Positions 1-4,918 of a stretch of 7,365 bases of DNA are shown here, one piece after another. The notes beneath the pieces were generated by a model. It was not told where the DNA came from. It saw only the letters and a program-made list of their open reading frames with translations, and ran no database searches. Source of the DNA: Armatimonadota bacterium (GTDB lineage Bacteria; Armatimonadota; Zipacnadia; Zipacnadales; UBA11051); NCBI GenBank assembly GCA_003542955.1, contig DPJP01000366.1, positions 1-7,365 of the forward strand, given 5' to 3'. Within the stretch, counting starts at the first letter, position 1. The number at the start of each line of letters is the position of its first letter. The translations under genes and the position numbers were made by a program.

Positions 1-3
1 CGT

Positions 4-65
4 GAATCTTGAATTGCCTGCACCCCGGTGAGCCTCCGACTCTCGCCATGGGCAATTCAAGATTC
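4..65. repeat. 15-bp perfect inverted repeat with 32-base loop, cut by window edge
   Basis: Arm 4-18 (gaatcttgaattgcc) is the exact reverse complement of 51-65, with a 32-base loop. No T-run follows on either strand, so a simple intrinsic terminator is unlikely. After the right arm come 7 bases (66-72) and then gacccc (73-78). In the other hairpins of this window an outer G/C clamp also lies a few bases outside the inner stem. The left counterpart would fall outside the window, so this may be the inner part of a larger REP-like hairpin. The repeat is certain; its role is inferred. Confidence 0.8.
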
Positions 66-110
66 GGGCTGTGACCCCGACGTCGCCTGACCAACACCTG
101 CCGCGTCCCC

Positions 111-126
111 CCGACAGTGCTGTCGG
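111..126. repeat. Short palindrome just downstream of the aldo/keto reductase stop
   Basis: ccgacag (111-117) pairs with ctgtcgg (120-126) across 2 bases, giving a compact 6-7 bp hairpin. It begins 12 bases beyond the TAG stop of the minus-strand reductase gene. This is where a transcript 3' end would be expected, but no U-tract follows on the minus strand. It is at best a 3' end-protecting or weak terminator structure. Confidence 0.5.
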
Positions 127-138
127 CGCAGCTCCCCT

Positions 139-1251
139 CTACCCGCCCCCCAGCGCCTTGTGGGTCTCCTTGAGCTGCTCGATGATCGGTATCTTCTGCG
201 GGCATTTCTCCTCGCAGATGCCGCACTCGATGCACGCGCCCGCCTGCAACTGACCCTCTCTATGATCCGGCCCCAGGCGCGCGTAGCGGTGTTTGGCGAC
301 CTCCGTCAGGCCCCACACGCGGTGCATGTTCATCGCCGCGAAGGCCCGCGAGATGCCGACATTCTGCGGACACGGCATGCAGTAGTCACAGCCGGTGCAG
401 TAGAGCTCAGCAAGGCGCTCGTTCTCACTGACGGCCTGCAGCACGCGCGAGCGCTCCTCCGCGGACAGCGGCGCTTCCCTCGCGGCCGTCGCGCAGTTTT
501 CCTCAACCATCTCCATCGTGCTCATCCCCGACAGCGCCAGGCTGACGTTGGGGTTGCTGAGCACAAAGCGTAGCGCCAGGTCGGGCGTCGAGGCAACATC
601 GGGTACCATGCCCTCGAGCCGCTCGGAGGCGAAGCCGAGCCGCCCACCCCCGACGGGCCCCATGATCTCGACACCCATCCCCAGTTCGGCTGCGTACTCG
701 ATGGCCGGCTCGTTCTTGCGGTCCAGCAGGTTGTACTGCACCAGCATGCCGTCAAACAGCCCCGTCTCGCACAGCGTGATGATGTTCTCGGGCGTATCAT
801 GGGAGGAGAACAGCGTGTAGGTGAAGATGCCCTGTTCCTTGGCCTTCATGATCGTGTCCCAGATGTTGGGCTGCACATTGTCCTCGAAGGCATCCAGCGC
901 CAGGAAGTGGCACACCTTGTAGAAGTCGATGTGGGTGACATCCATGCGAGTGAGCGACTGCTCGAGGTTCTCCCACCACGTATCGGCCGTCTCTGGGCTG
1001 CGGTACTTCGGGTTCTTGGTGGCTATCTTGACCTTGCCCTCGTAGCCCTTGATCGCACGGCCGATAACCGTCTCCGAAGGCGTCCCGCTGCCGGCGGTGT
1101 AGCCGGAGGCCGTATCGATGTAATTCACACCCAGGTCGAAGCTCCTGCGGATGATCTCGACCGAGTAATCGTCATCATCGCCCAGGCGCATGGCGCCGAA
1201 GCCCAGCGCCGAAAGCTGCTCTCCGGTCTTCCCATAGTCGCGGTATTGCAC
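139..1251 (-). CDS. Aldo/keto reductase with C-terminal iron-sulfur (ferredoxin-type) domain
   Basis: This 370-residue cytoplasmic oxidoreductase belongs to the aldo/keto reductase branch that carries a C-terminal 4Fe-4S region (COG1453-like). The N-terminal TIM barrel shows the catalytic tetrad: Asp46 and Tyr51 (YIDTASGY), Lys79 (ATKNP) and His115 (KVCHF). The NAD(P)-binding part includes GPVGGGRLG near 199-206 and SGMSTMEMVEEN near 241-252. Two cysteine clusters follow: CTGCDYCMPCP (C285, C288, C291, C294) and CIECGICEEKCP (C340, C343, C346, C350), the second a classic 4Fe-4S ligand set. The start is GTG at 1251-1249. AGAAGGG (1267-1261 on the minus strand) lies 9 bases upstream, and a strong promoter is at 1384-1356. 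It is divergent from the flavin oxidoreductase at 1495, which suggests but does not prove a shared role. The family is secure; the substrate (carbonyl or sugar-like) cannot be read from sequence. Confidence 0.93.
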   Translation of the reverse strand: MQYRDYGKTGEQLSALGFGAMRLGDDDDYSVEIIRRSFDLGVNYIDTASGYTAGSGTPSETVIGRAIKGYEGKVKIATKNPKYRSPETADTWWENLEQSLTRMDVTHIDFYKVCHFLALDAFEDNVQPNIWDTIMKAKEQGIFTYTLFSSHDTPENIITLCETGLFDGMLVQYNLLDRKNEPAIEYAAELGMGVEIMGPVGGGRLGFASERLEGMVPDVASTPDLALRFVLSNPNVSLALSGMSTMEMVEENCATAAREAPLSAEERSRVLQAVSENERLAELYCTGCDYCMPCPQNVGISRAFAAMNMHRVWGLTEVAKHRYARLGPDHREGQLQAGACIECGICEEKCPQKIPIIEQLKETHKALGGG

Positions 1252-1276
1252 GAAAACACACCCTTCTTGCGGCAGT

Positions 1277-1330
1277 GGCGGACAACCGTGGGGACGACGG
1301 TGACATGCCGTCGGCTGTCGTGTTGCCGCC
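1277..1330 (-). other. Possible structured 5' leader of the aldo/keto reductase mRNA
   Basis: Within the predicted leader, ggcgg/caac (1277-1281, 1283-1286, one bulged base) pairs with gttgccgcc (1322-1330). Nested inside, cgacgg (1295-1300) pairs with ccgtcg (1308-1313) over a 7-base loop. An alternative helix pairs gcggca (1269-1274) with tgccgc (1324-1329), right beside the Shine-Dalgarno site (1261-1267). It matches no riboswitch I recognise. Chance pairing in GC-rich DNA is a real alternative. Confidence 0.3.
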
Positions 1331-1355
1331 GAGAGTCCAGCTTCCCTGCCCCTAT

Positions 1356-1384
1356 ATTATACACGTGCGCCGAGGTGCGGGCAA
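1356..1384 (-). promoter_or_regulatory. Sigma70-like promoter for the aldo/keto reductase
   Basis: On the minus strand, TTGCCC (1384-1379) and a perfect TATAAT (1361-1356) are separated by 17 bases. Transcription would start near 1349, giving a leader of about 97 bases before the GTG at 1251. It is the only AT-rich island in a GC-rich gap and is correctly oriented. No equally good promoter was found for the divergent flavin oxidoreductase. Confidence 0.7.
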
Positions 1385-1482
1385 TCCGCTGAGCCGCCCC
1401 GGCCCGTCATTCGCAGGAGGGATACCGGCTGCCGGGCGGAAGAATCGGGCTGTGACCATCAATCCCCCGTGCAATCCCACAC

Positions 1483-1490
1483 GAGGTGAT
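1483..1490 (+). promoter_or_regulatory. Ribosome binding site fixing the start of the flavin oxidoreductase
   Basis: gaggtgat is a near-perfect anti-Shine-Dalgarno complement. It overlaps the in-frame GTG at 1486 and ATG at 1489, so those codons are inside the binding site and cannot use it. The next in-frame start, GTG at 1495, is 4 bases beyond the run and 6 beyond AGGTG, which is acceptable spacing. Confidence 0.65.
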
Positions 1491-1494
1491 GATC

Positions 1495-3423
1495 GTGGCC
1501 TATGAGCACCTCTTCCAGCCCATCGATATCGGCGCCCTGCGGCTTCCGAACCGACTCGTGATGGCGCCGATGGGCAGCGGCTACGCCGATACCCACCACC
1601 GCGTGACTGACCGCATGATCGCCTACCACGTCTCACGCGCGCGCGGCGGCATCGGGCTCAACATCGTCGAGCACTCCGCCGTCCATCCGCTCGGACTGTG
1701 CGCCGAGACCATGCCCGGCCTGTGGTCGGATGACTTCATCCCGGGGCTGACGGCGCTCGCGGATGCCGTCCACGAGGCGGGCGGACGCATCGCCATGCAG
1801 CTTCAGCACGGCGGCAGGCAGGCCAACCCGGATGTGATCGGGCAGCAATGCCTTTCTGCATCGGAGTGCATTGCAGGCCGTGACAACCGCATTGCGATCG
1901 AGATGACAGACGAGCAGGTCTGGGAGGTTGTTCAGGCCTTCGGAGCAGCCGCCCGCCGCGTGCAGCAGGCAGGCTTCGACGGCGCCGAGGTCCATCTGGC
2001 CCACGGATACCTCGGCAATTCGTTCCTCTCGCCCCTGTGGAACCGGCGCGATGACTACTGGGGCGGCGACATGCAGCGCCGCACGCATTTCGCCAAAGAG
2101 GTCCTCGCCGCGATCCGCGAGCAATGCGGGGAGGAGTTCCCCGTCTGGTGTCGAGTTTCCGCCGAGGACTACCATGAAGATGGAATGCATCCGGAGGAGA
2201 TGCAGAAGGTCGCGCCGATTCTGGAATATTACGGATTCCGAACTATTCACGTGTCAACTGGTTCGGCGATGGCCGGACCCAGCTACTACATCCCGCCCGG
2301 CCACCTGCTCCCCTTCGCCCGGATGGTCAGGCAAGTCGTGAGTGTGCCCGTCATCGGTGTCGGCAGCATCGTGCACCCCCAATTGGCGGATGAGGCCATC
2401 GCCGAGGGGATATGTGACATCATCGCACTCGGACGCCCCGTCCTGGCCGATCCGGAGTATGCCCTGAAGGCGGCCGAGGACCGCGCCGATGACATCATCC
2501 CCTGCATTCTGTGCTCCCAGGGCTGCCAGGAGCGCTCCTTCTCGAACGGAATGGTTTCGTGTGCCACCAATCCCGCCACCGGCCGGGAGGTCGACTGGCC
2601 CGACTGGCCGGATGGCCCCGCAGTCGATGCACCACGGCGAGTCCTCGTTGTCGGGGGTGGCCCGGCCGGGATGCAGGCGGCGCTGACCGCCGCGCGCAGG
2701 GGCCACCGCGTCACACTCTGCGAGAAGGCGGACCGGCTGGGCGGGGCCTTCGTGCTTGCCGCCGCCGCGCCGGGCAAGGAGCCGATCCTGGAGCTGATCG
2801 AGTACCTGGAGCGGCAGCTCGAGCGGGTCGGCGTCGACATCCGGCTGCAGACCGAGGTGACCGCGGAAATGGCGTCCTCCGGTGAGTTCGATGCCGTCAT
2901 CCTTGCCACGGGCGCCCACCAGCGCGACATTGTGCGTACTCGCGGCGAATGGCACGGGCCGTTCATCATCGCCGATGAGGTGCTTGCGGGTCGCCGTGAG
3001 GGTATCGTATCGCCGGTGGCGATCATCGGCGGCAACGTCACCGGCACCAATGTGGCCCACCTGCTGGCCGAGGAGGGCTACGAGTGCATCATCTTCCAGC
3101 AGGGAGATGCTCTGGCACAGGGCGTCCCGGCCCATGCCCACACGGCACTGCTCGAGGCGCTCGATGATCTCGGTGTACGGGTACACACGAGCACCCGCGT
3201 GGTCGCGGCACAGGGAGGGGCGATCACTGCCCGGGGCCCCGACGGCGAGTGGCAGTACGAGGCCGGCAGCATCGTGATCGCGATTGGTCGCGAGCCGAAT
3301 GCCGCCCTGGCCGAGGCCCTGGTCGATGCCGCTATCGAGGTGCACGTCGTCGGCGACGCGTTCGAGCCGAGTCACGTGCAGGCGGCAGTCTCCTCCGGCG
3401 CCGAGGTAGGGCGGAGGGTGTAG
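1495..3423 (+). CDS. NADH:flavin oxidoreductase / 2,4-dienoyl-CoA reductase-like protein (FMN, 4Fe-4S, FAD)
   Basis: This 642-residue protein matches the length and domain order of the 2,4-dienoyl-CoA reductase/trimethylamine dehydrogenase family. Residues 4-330 are an Old-Yellow-Enzyme TIM barrel binding FMN: NRLVMAPM at 19-26, MQLQHGGRQ at 101-109, VHLAHGYLGNSFLSP at 166-180 with the family tyrosine Y172, and GRPVLADPE at 313-321. A 4Fe-4S ligand set follows (C337, C340, C344, C356). From about 381 comes an FAD domain with GGGPAG (387-392), acidic E410 and VGDAFEP (619-625), with an inserted NAD(P)-binding fold (VAIIGGNVTG, 508-517). Electrons would pass from NAD(P)H through FAD and the cluster to FMN, reducing an activated C=C bond or similar substrate. 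In the second nucleotide motif the middle glycine is Asn514. GTG 1495 is chosen because of gaggtgat at 1483-1490; GTG 1486 and ATG 1489 are in-frame alternatives. The substrate is unknown. Confidence 0.93.
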   Translation: MAYEHLFQPIDIGALRLPNRLVMAPMGSGYADTHHRVTDRMIAYHVSRARGGIGLNIVEHSAVHPLGLCAETMPGLWSDDFIPGLTALADAVHEAGGRIAMQLQHGGRQANPDVIGQQCLSASECIAGRDNRIAIEMTDEQVWEVVQAFGAAARRVQQAGFDGAEVHLAHGYLGNSFLSPLWNRRDDYWGGDMQRRTHFAKEVLAAIREQCGEEFPVWCRVSAEDYHEDGMHPEEMQKVAPILEYYGFRTIHVSTGSAMAGPSYYIPPGHLLPFARMVRQVVSVPVIGVGSIVHPQLADEAIAEGICDIIALGRPVLADPEYALKAAEDRADDIIPCILCSQGCQERSFSNGMVSCATNPATGREVDWPDWPDGPAVDAPRRVLVVGGGPAGMQAALTAARRGHRVTLCEKADRLGGAFVLAAAAPGKEPILELIEYLERQLERVGVDIRLQTEVTAEMASSGEFDAVILATGAHQRDIVRTRGEWHGPFIIADEVLAGRREGIVSPVAIIGGNVTGTNVAHLLAEEGYECIIFQQGDALAQGVPAHAHTALLEALDDLGVRVHTSTRVVAAQGGAITARGPDGEWQYEAGSIVIAIGREPNAALAEALVDAAIEVHVVGDAFEPSHVQAAVSSGAEVGRRV

Positions 3424-3439
3424 GCGGGGACTGCTCCTC

Positions 3440-3514
3440 GGGGACTGCTACCTGTCGCGCTACGCCCTCAAAGCCTGAAGTAGGTCACGCGGATCGCGAC
3501 AGGTCGCTGTCCCC
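3440..3514. repeat. REP-like hairpin 1 (20-base arms, 35-base loop)
   Basis: ggggac (3440-3445) pairs with gtcccc (3509-3514), and acctgtcgcg (3450-3459) pairs with cgcgacaggt (3495-3504). A symmetric 4x4 mismatch (3446-3449 against 3505-3508) lies between the two helices. The loop 3460-3494 is 35 bases long. Confidence 0.8.
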
Positions 3515-3539
3515 ATTTCAGGCATGCTCGGGCGGAATC

Positions 3540-3614
3540 GGGGACAGGGACCCATCGCGTTGCAGACGGAAGGGTCCCTGTCTCAAGCTGCCGGCGCGAT
3601 GGGTGCCAGTCCCC
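3540..3614. repeat. REP-like hairpin 2, same geometry as hairpin 1
   Basis: ggggac (3540-3545) pairs with gtcccc (3609-3614), and acccatcgcg (3550-3559) pairs with cgcgatgggt (3595-3604). A 4x4 mismatch lies between them and the loop (3560-3594) is again 35 bases. It starts exactly 100 bases after hairpin 1. The inner arm differs from hairpin 1 at two positions and the loop sequence is unrelated. Confidence 0.8.
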
Positions 3615-3635
3615 GAGGTGCCAGTCCCCGCTCTT

Positions 3636-4424
3636 CTACCCGCCTCGGCGGTTGTGGGGCATCCACCACACCGTGCGATCTCCCGTCTGCTTGACCACGG
3701 CAAACGGGGCGTTGCGCAGTGTCTTCCACTCACGCATCGTGTAGTAGTCGATATTGGCGATTTCGCGATGGTTTGTCACGCGCTTGTAGCGGCCGAACAC
3801 ACGGGCATAGCCGACCTTCACCCAGCCGCCGCGATCGATGACATAGCGCAGACCATACGGCGTCCAGATGATCGTGCCAAAGGGGATCTCCGGGTTCGCG
3901 GCGCACCCGCGCAGATGCACGCGGCCACCGCTGGCGACGACGGTGCCGCACGGCTCCCAGGGCCCGTAGCTGGTAACCTTCGCCACACCACTACATGTGA
4001 CGCCGGTCTGAAGTCCCCAGATGTAGGCATCGCGCTGCCAGTCCTCGAGCGGCCCGTACTCGCCCGCGAGCGCCTTCATCGCGCAGCGGCGGAAGGGGTC
4101 GGTCTCAGCCTGCCAGTCGGAGCCAACCGGCGGGGCATCCTCGATCGGCGCCGGCCTGAGCACGGTGTCCTCGGCTGCGGGCGGGGTCGGCGGATGCGCC
4201 GCGCCAATGAAGTCGTCCGCGGGCGAGGGCCGGAGTGCCACGCGAGGCACGGGTCTCGGCTGGTCGAGCGGCTCAACGTCCGGCGTGACCGGCATGACCT
4301 GCTTCGAGTTCGTGGAGGTTCCATCCGGCGCGGGCGTGGGTTCTGTGGCAGCGACGGGTGCGGCAATCAGCAACAGCAATGCGGCAGCCGCCGCAAGCGC
4401 GGCGGTCAGTCGGTGAGCGAACAT
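3636..4424 (-). CDS. Exported protein with C-terminal 3D (double-psi beta-barrel) domain
   Basis: This is a 262-residue secreted or envelope protein. Residues 1-26 form a signal peptide (basic start MFAHR, Ala/Leu-rich core, likely cleavage after APVAA). Residues 27-100 are a Pro/Ala-rich, low-complexity linker. The C-terminal region, about 145-245, resembles the 3D domain seen in RlpA/MltA-like and Firmicute cell-wall proteins: NPEIPFGTIIW (177-187), VIDRGG (195-200) and NIDYY (224-228). The first of the three name-giving aspartates appears to be Asn177; the others would be Asp198 and Asp226. Four cysteines (114, 144, 159, 174) could form disulfides outside the cell. By family it may bind or cleave peptidoglycan, but no separate catalytic domain is present. 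ATG 4424 is preferred over in-frame ATG 4463 because it gives a clean signal peptide and has AAAGGA upstream. It is monocistronic, between a convergent and a divergent gene. Confidence 0.78.
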   Translation of the reverse strand: MFAHRLTAALAAAAALLLLIAAPVAATEPTPAPDGTSTNSKQVMPVTPDVEPLDQPRPVPRVALRPSPADDFIGAAHPPTPPAAEDTVLRPAPIEDAPPVGSDWQAETDPFRRCAMKALAGEYGPLEDWQRDAYIWGLQTGVTCSGVAKVTSYGPWEPCGTVVASGGRVHLRGCAANPEIPFGTIIWTPYGLRYVIDRGGWVKVGYARVFGRYKRVTNHREIANIDYYTMREWKTLRNAPFAVVKQTGDRTVWWMPHNRRGG

Positions 4425-4435
4425 GGTGAGTTGCG

Positions 4436-4441
4436 TCCTTT
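4436..4441 (-). promoter_or_regulatory. Ribosome binding site supporting the ATG at 4424
   Basis: On the minus strand AAAGGA (4441-4436) lies 11 bases before ATG 4424. The longer start at 4463 would place 13 polar residues (MDAAPTQQRTQLT) ahead of the signal peptide. Confidence 0.55.
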
Positions 4442-4515
4442 GCTGCGTAGGAGCGGCATCCACTGCGATGGCGGCATGCGACTGCTACGGAGGTTTCGTG
4501 TGCGAGGAAACACAA

Positions 4516-4538
4516 ATGCGGCGGCATTGCCGCCACAT
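4516..4538. promoter_or_regulatory. Palindrome upstream of the 3D-domain gene
   Basis: ggcggca (4520-4526) and tgccgcc (4528-4534) are perfect inverted arms around one base. Pairing resumes for 3 more bases each side after one mismatch (4516-4518 with 4536-4538). It lies about 95 bases upstream of ATG 4424, in the predicted leader. It could be an operator or an RNA hairpin; nothing in the sequence decides. Confidence 0.45.
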
Positions 4539-4581
4539 GAGATAGACAACACACGTGCTCGTGTAGAACTTTACGCCACAG

Positions 4582-4610
4582 AGTCTATCACAGCTGCACT
4601 GTGGTGTCCA
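4582..4610 (-). promoter_or_regulatory. Candidate promoter for the 3D-domain gene
   Basis: On the minus strand TGGACA (4610-4605, 5 of 6 to consensus) and TAGACT (4587-4582, 4 of 6) are separated by 17 bases. Transcription would start near 4575, with a leader of about 150 bases. The -10 overlaps one arm (4583-4589) of an inverted pair gatagac/gtctatc, which would suit a regulator binding there. Confidence 0.4.
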
Positions 4611-4617
4611 CCCCTAT

Positions 4618-4658
4618 GGAGGCCGAGGCGTGGTGCAGAGCCTCGCCGACCGGCCTCC
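4618..4658. other. GC-rich hairpin between the divergent promoters
   Basis: ggaggcc (4618-4624) pairs with ggcctcc (4652-4658), and gaggc (4625-4629) continues with gcctc (4640-4644), leaving a 7-base bulge on one side and a 10-base loop. No U-tract follows. It lies upstream of both predicted transcription starts, so a DNA-level or chance role is as likely as an RNA one. Confidence 0.35.
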
Positions 4659-4782
4659 GTCCGTCGCGCCAACCACTGCCCGGCAGCCGTCGGCGAGCCC
4701 CCGCGGTCACGCATTTGTCCCGGCACGAGCCACCCGCGCGCGGGACCGGGGAGCAGCATATCACTCTGCACCATCGGCGCTC

Positions 4783-4811
4783 TTGACCATGCCCGCGGAC
4801 GGGGGTATGCT
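4783..4811 (+). promoter_or_regulatory. Sigma70-like promoter for the Gfo/Idh/MocA oxidoreductase
   Basis: TTGACC (4783-4788) and TATGCT (4806-4811) are separated by exactly 17 bases. Transcription would start near 4818, about 100 bases ahead of ATG 4919. Orientation, spacing and the lack of another gene in between make this the obvious promoter of the downstream gene. Confidence 0.7.
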
Positions 4812-4840
4812 TAGGGCTGTCAGCGCCGCAGGCAATGGAA

Positions 4841-4870
4841 CCGCTCCGGGGGCCGGACCGCCCGGGGCGG
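4841..4870 (+). other. Stable hairpin in the Gfo/Idh/MocA gene leader
   Basis: ccgctccggg (4841-4850) pairs with cccggggcgg (4861-4870) over a 10-base loop, with one G-U wobble. A smaller hairpin, cgtc/gacg (4881-4884, 4889-4892), follows and is trailed by four Ts (4893-4896). That arrangement is faintly attenuator-like, but the second stem is only 4 bp. The hairpin is visible; regulation is conjecture. Confidence 0.4.
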
Positions 4871-4918
4871 CGCGCTCTTGCGTCTGCGGACGTTTTGTCG
4901 TGAAAGGGGACCGCACCG

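Larger units (their letters stand above)
3424..3631. repeat. Composite REP/REPIN-like palindromic element between convergent genes
   Basis: The element begins right after the flavin oxidoreductase stop (3421-3423) and ends 4 bases before the stop codon of the convergent 3D-domain gene (3638-3636). Its ends form a long inverted repeat: gcggggactg (3424-3433) with cagtccccgc (3622-3631), and cctcggggactg (3436-3447) with cagtccccgagg (3607-3618). Nested inside are two 75-base hairpins listed separately. No transposase is in the window. The architecture resembles REP doublets mobilised in trans by RAYT (Y1-type) transposases. That identity is inference; the palindromes are directly visible. It probably also acts as a two-way 3' boundary for both transcripts. 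Confidence 0.75.
4425..4918. other. 494-base divergent control region without a gene
   Basis: The region separates the minus-strand 3D-domain gene from the plus-strand Gfo/Idh/MocA gene. It holds promoters for both (4582-4610 minus, 4783-4811 plus). It also holds a palindrome at 4516-4538, inverted half-sites at 4541-4547/4583-4589, a hairpin at 4618-4658, a perfect 12-bp palindrome cccgcgcgcggg (4733-4744) and a leader hairpin at 4841-4870. The short open frames across it have low-complexity Arg/Pro/Ala content and no convincing ribosome binding site, so I call no gene here. Confidence 0.7.

Noticed and set aside
4..65. Intrinsic terminator
   Set aside because: The 15-bp stem lacks a T-run on either strand and has a 32-base loop, both unlike a factor-independent terminator.
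1452..1505. Possible 17-codon GTG upstream ORF overlapping the flavin oxidoreductase start
   Set aside because: The nearest ribosome binding site (aggaggga, about 1414-1421) is roughly 30 bases away, too far, and the peptide has no leader-peptide character such as repeated codons.
2254..3375. 373-residue minus-strand open frame antisense to the flavin oxidoreductase FAD region
   Set aside because: The plus strand encodes GGGPAG, VGDAFEP and the Cys cluster in the correct order, so the antisense frame is a shadow.
3440..3614. CRISPR repeats (two similar units at 100-base spacing)
   Set aside because: Only two units, each a hairpin whose arms rather than a 25-37 base repeat are similar, with no third copy and no cas gene.
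4571..4786. Small ORFs on both strands in the divergent control region
   Set aside because: They lack ribosome binding sites and recognisable sequence, and overlap predicted promoters and hairpins.
3249..4814. 521-residue plus-strand open frame across the 3D-domain gene
   Set aside because: It overlaps the end of the flavin oxidoreductase and the whole palindromic element, is antisense to a gene with a signal peptide and domain motifs, and is Arg/Gly-rich without domains. GC-rich DNA readily gives such shadow frames.
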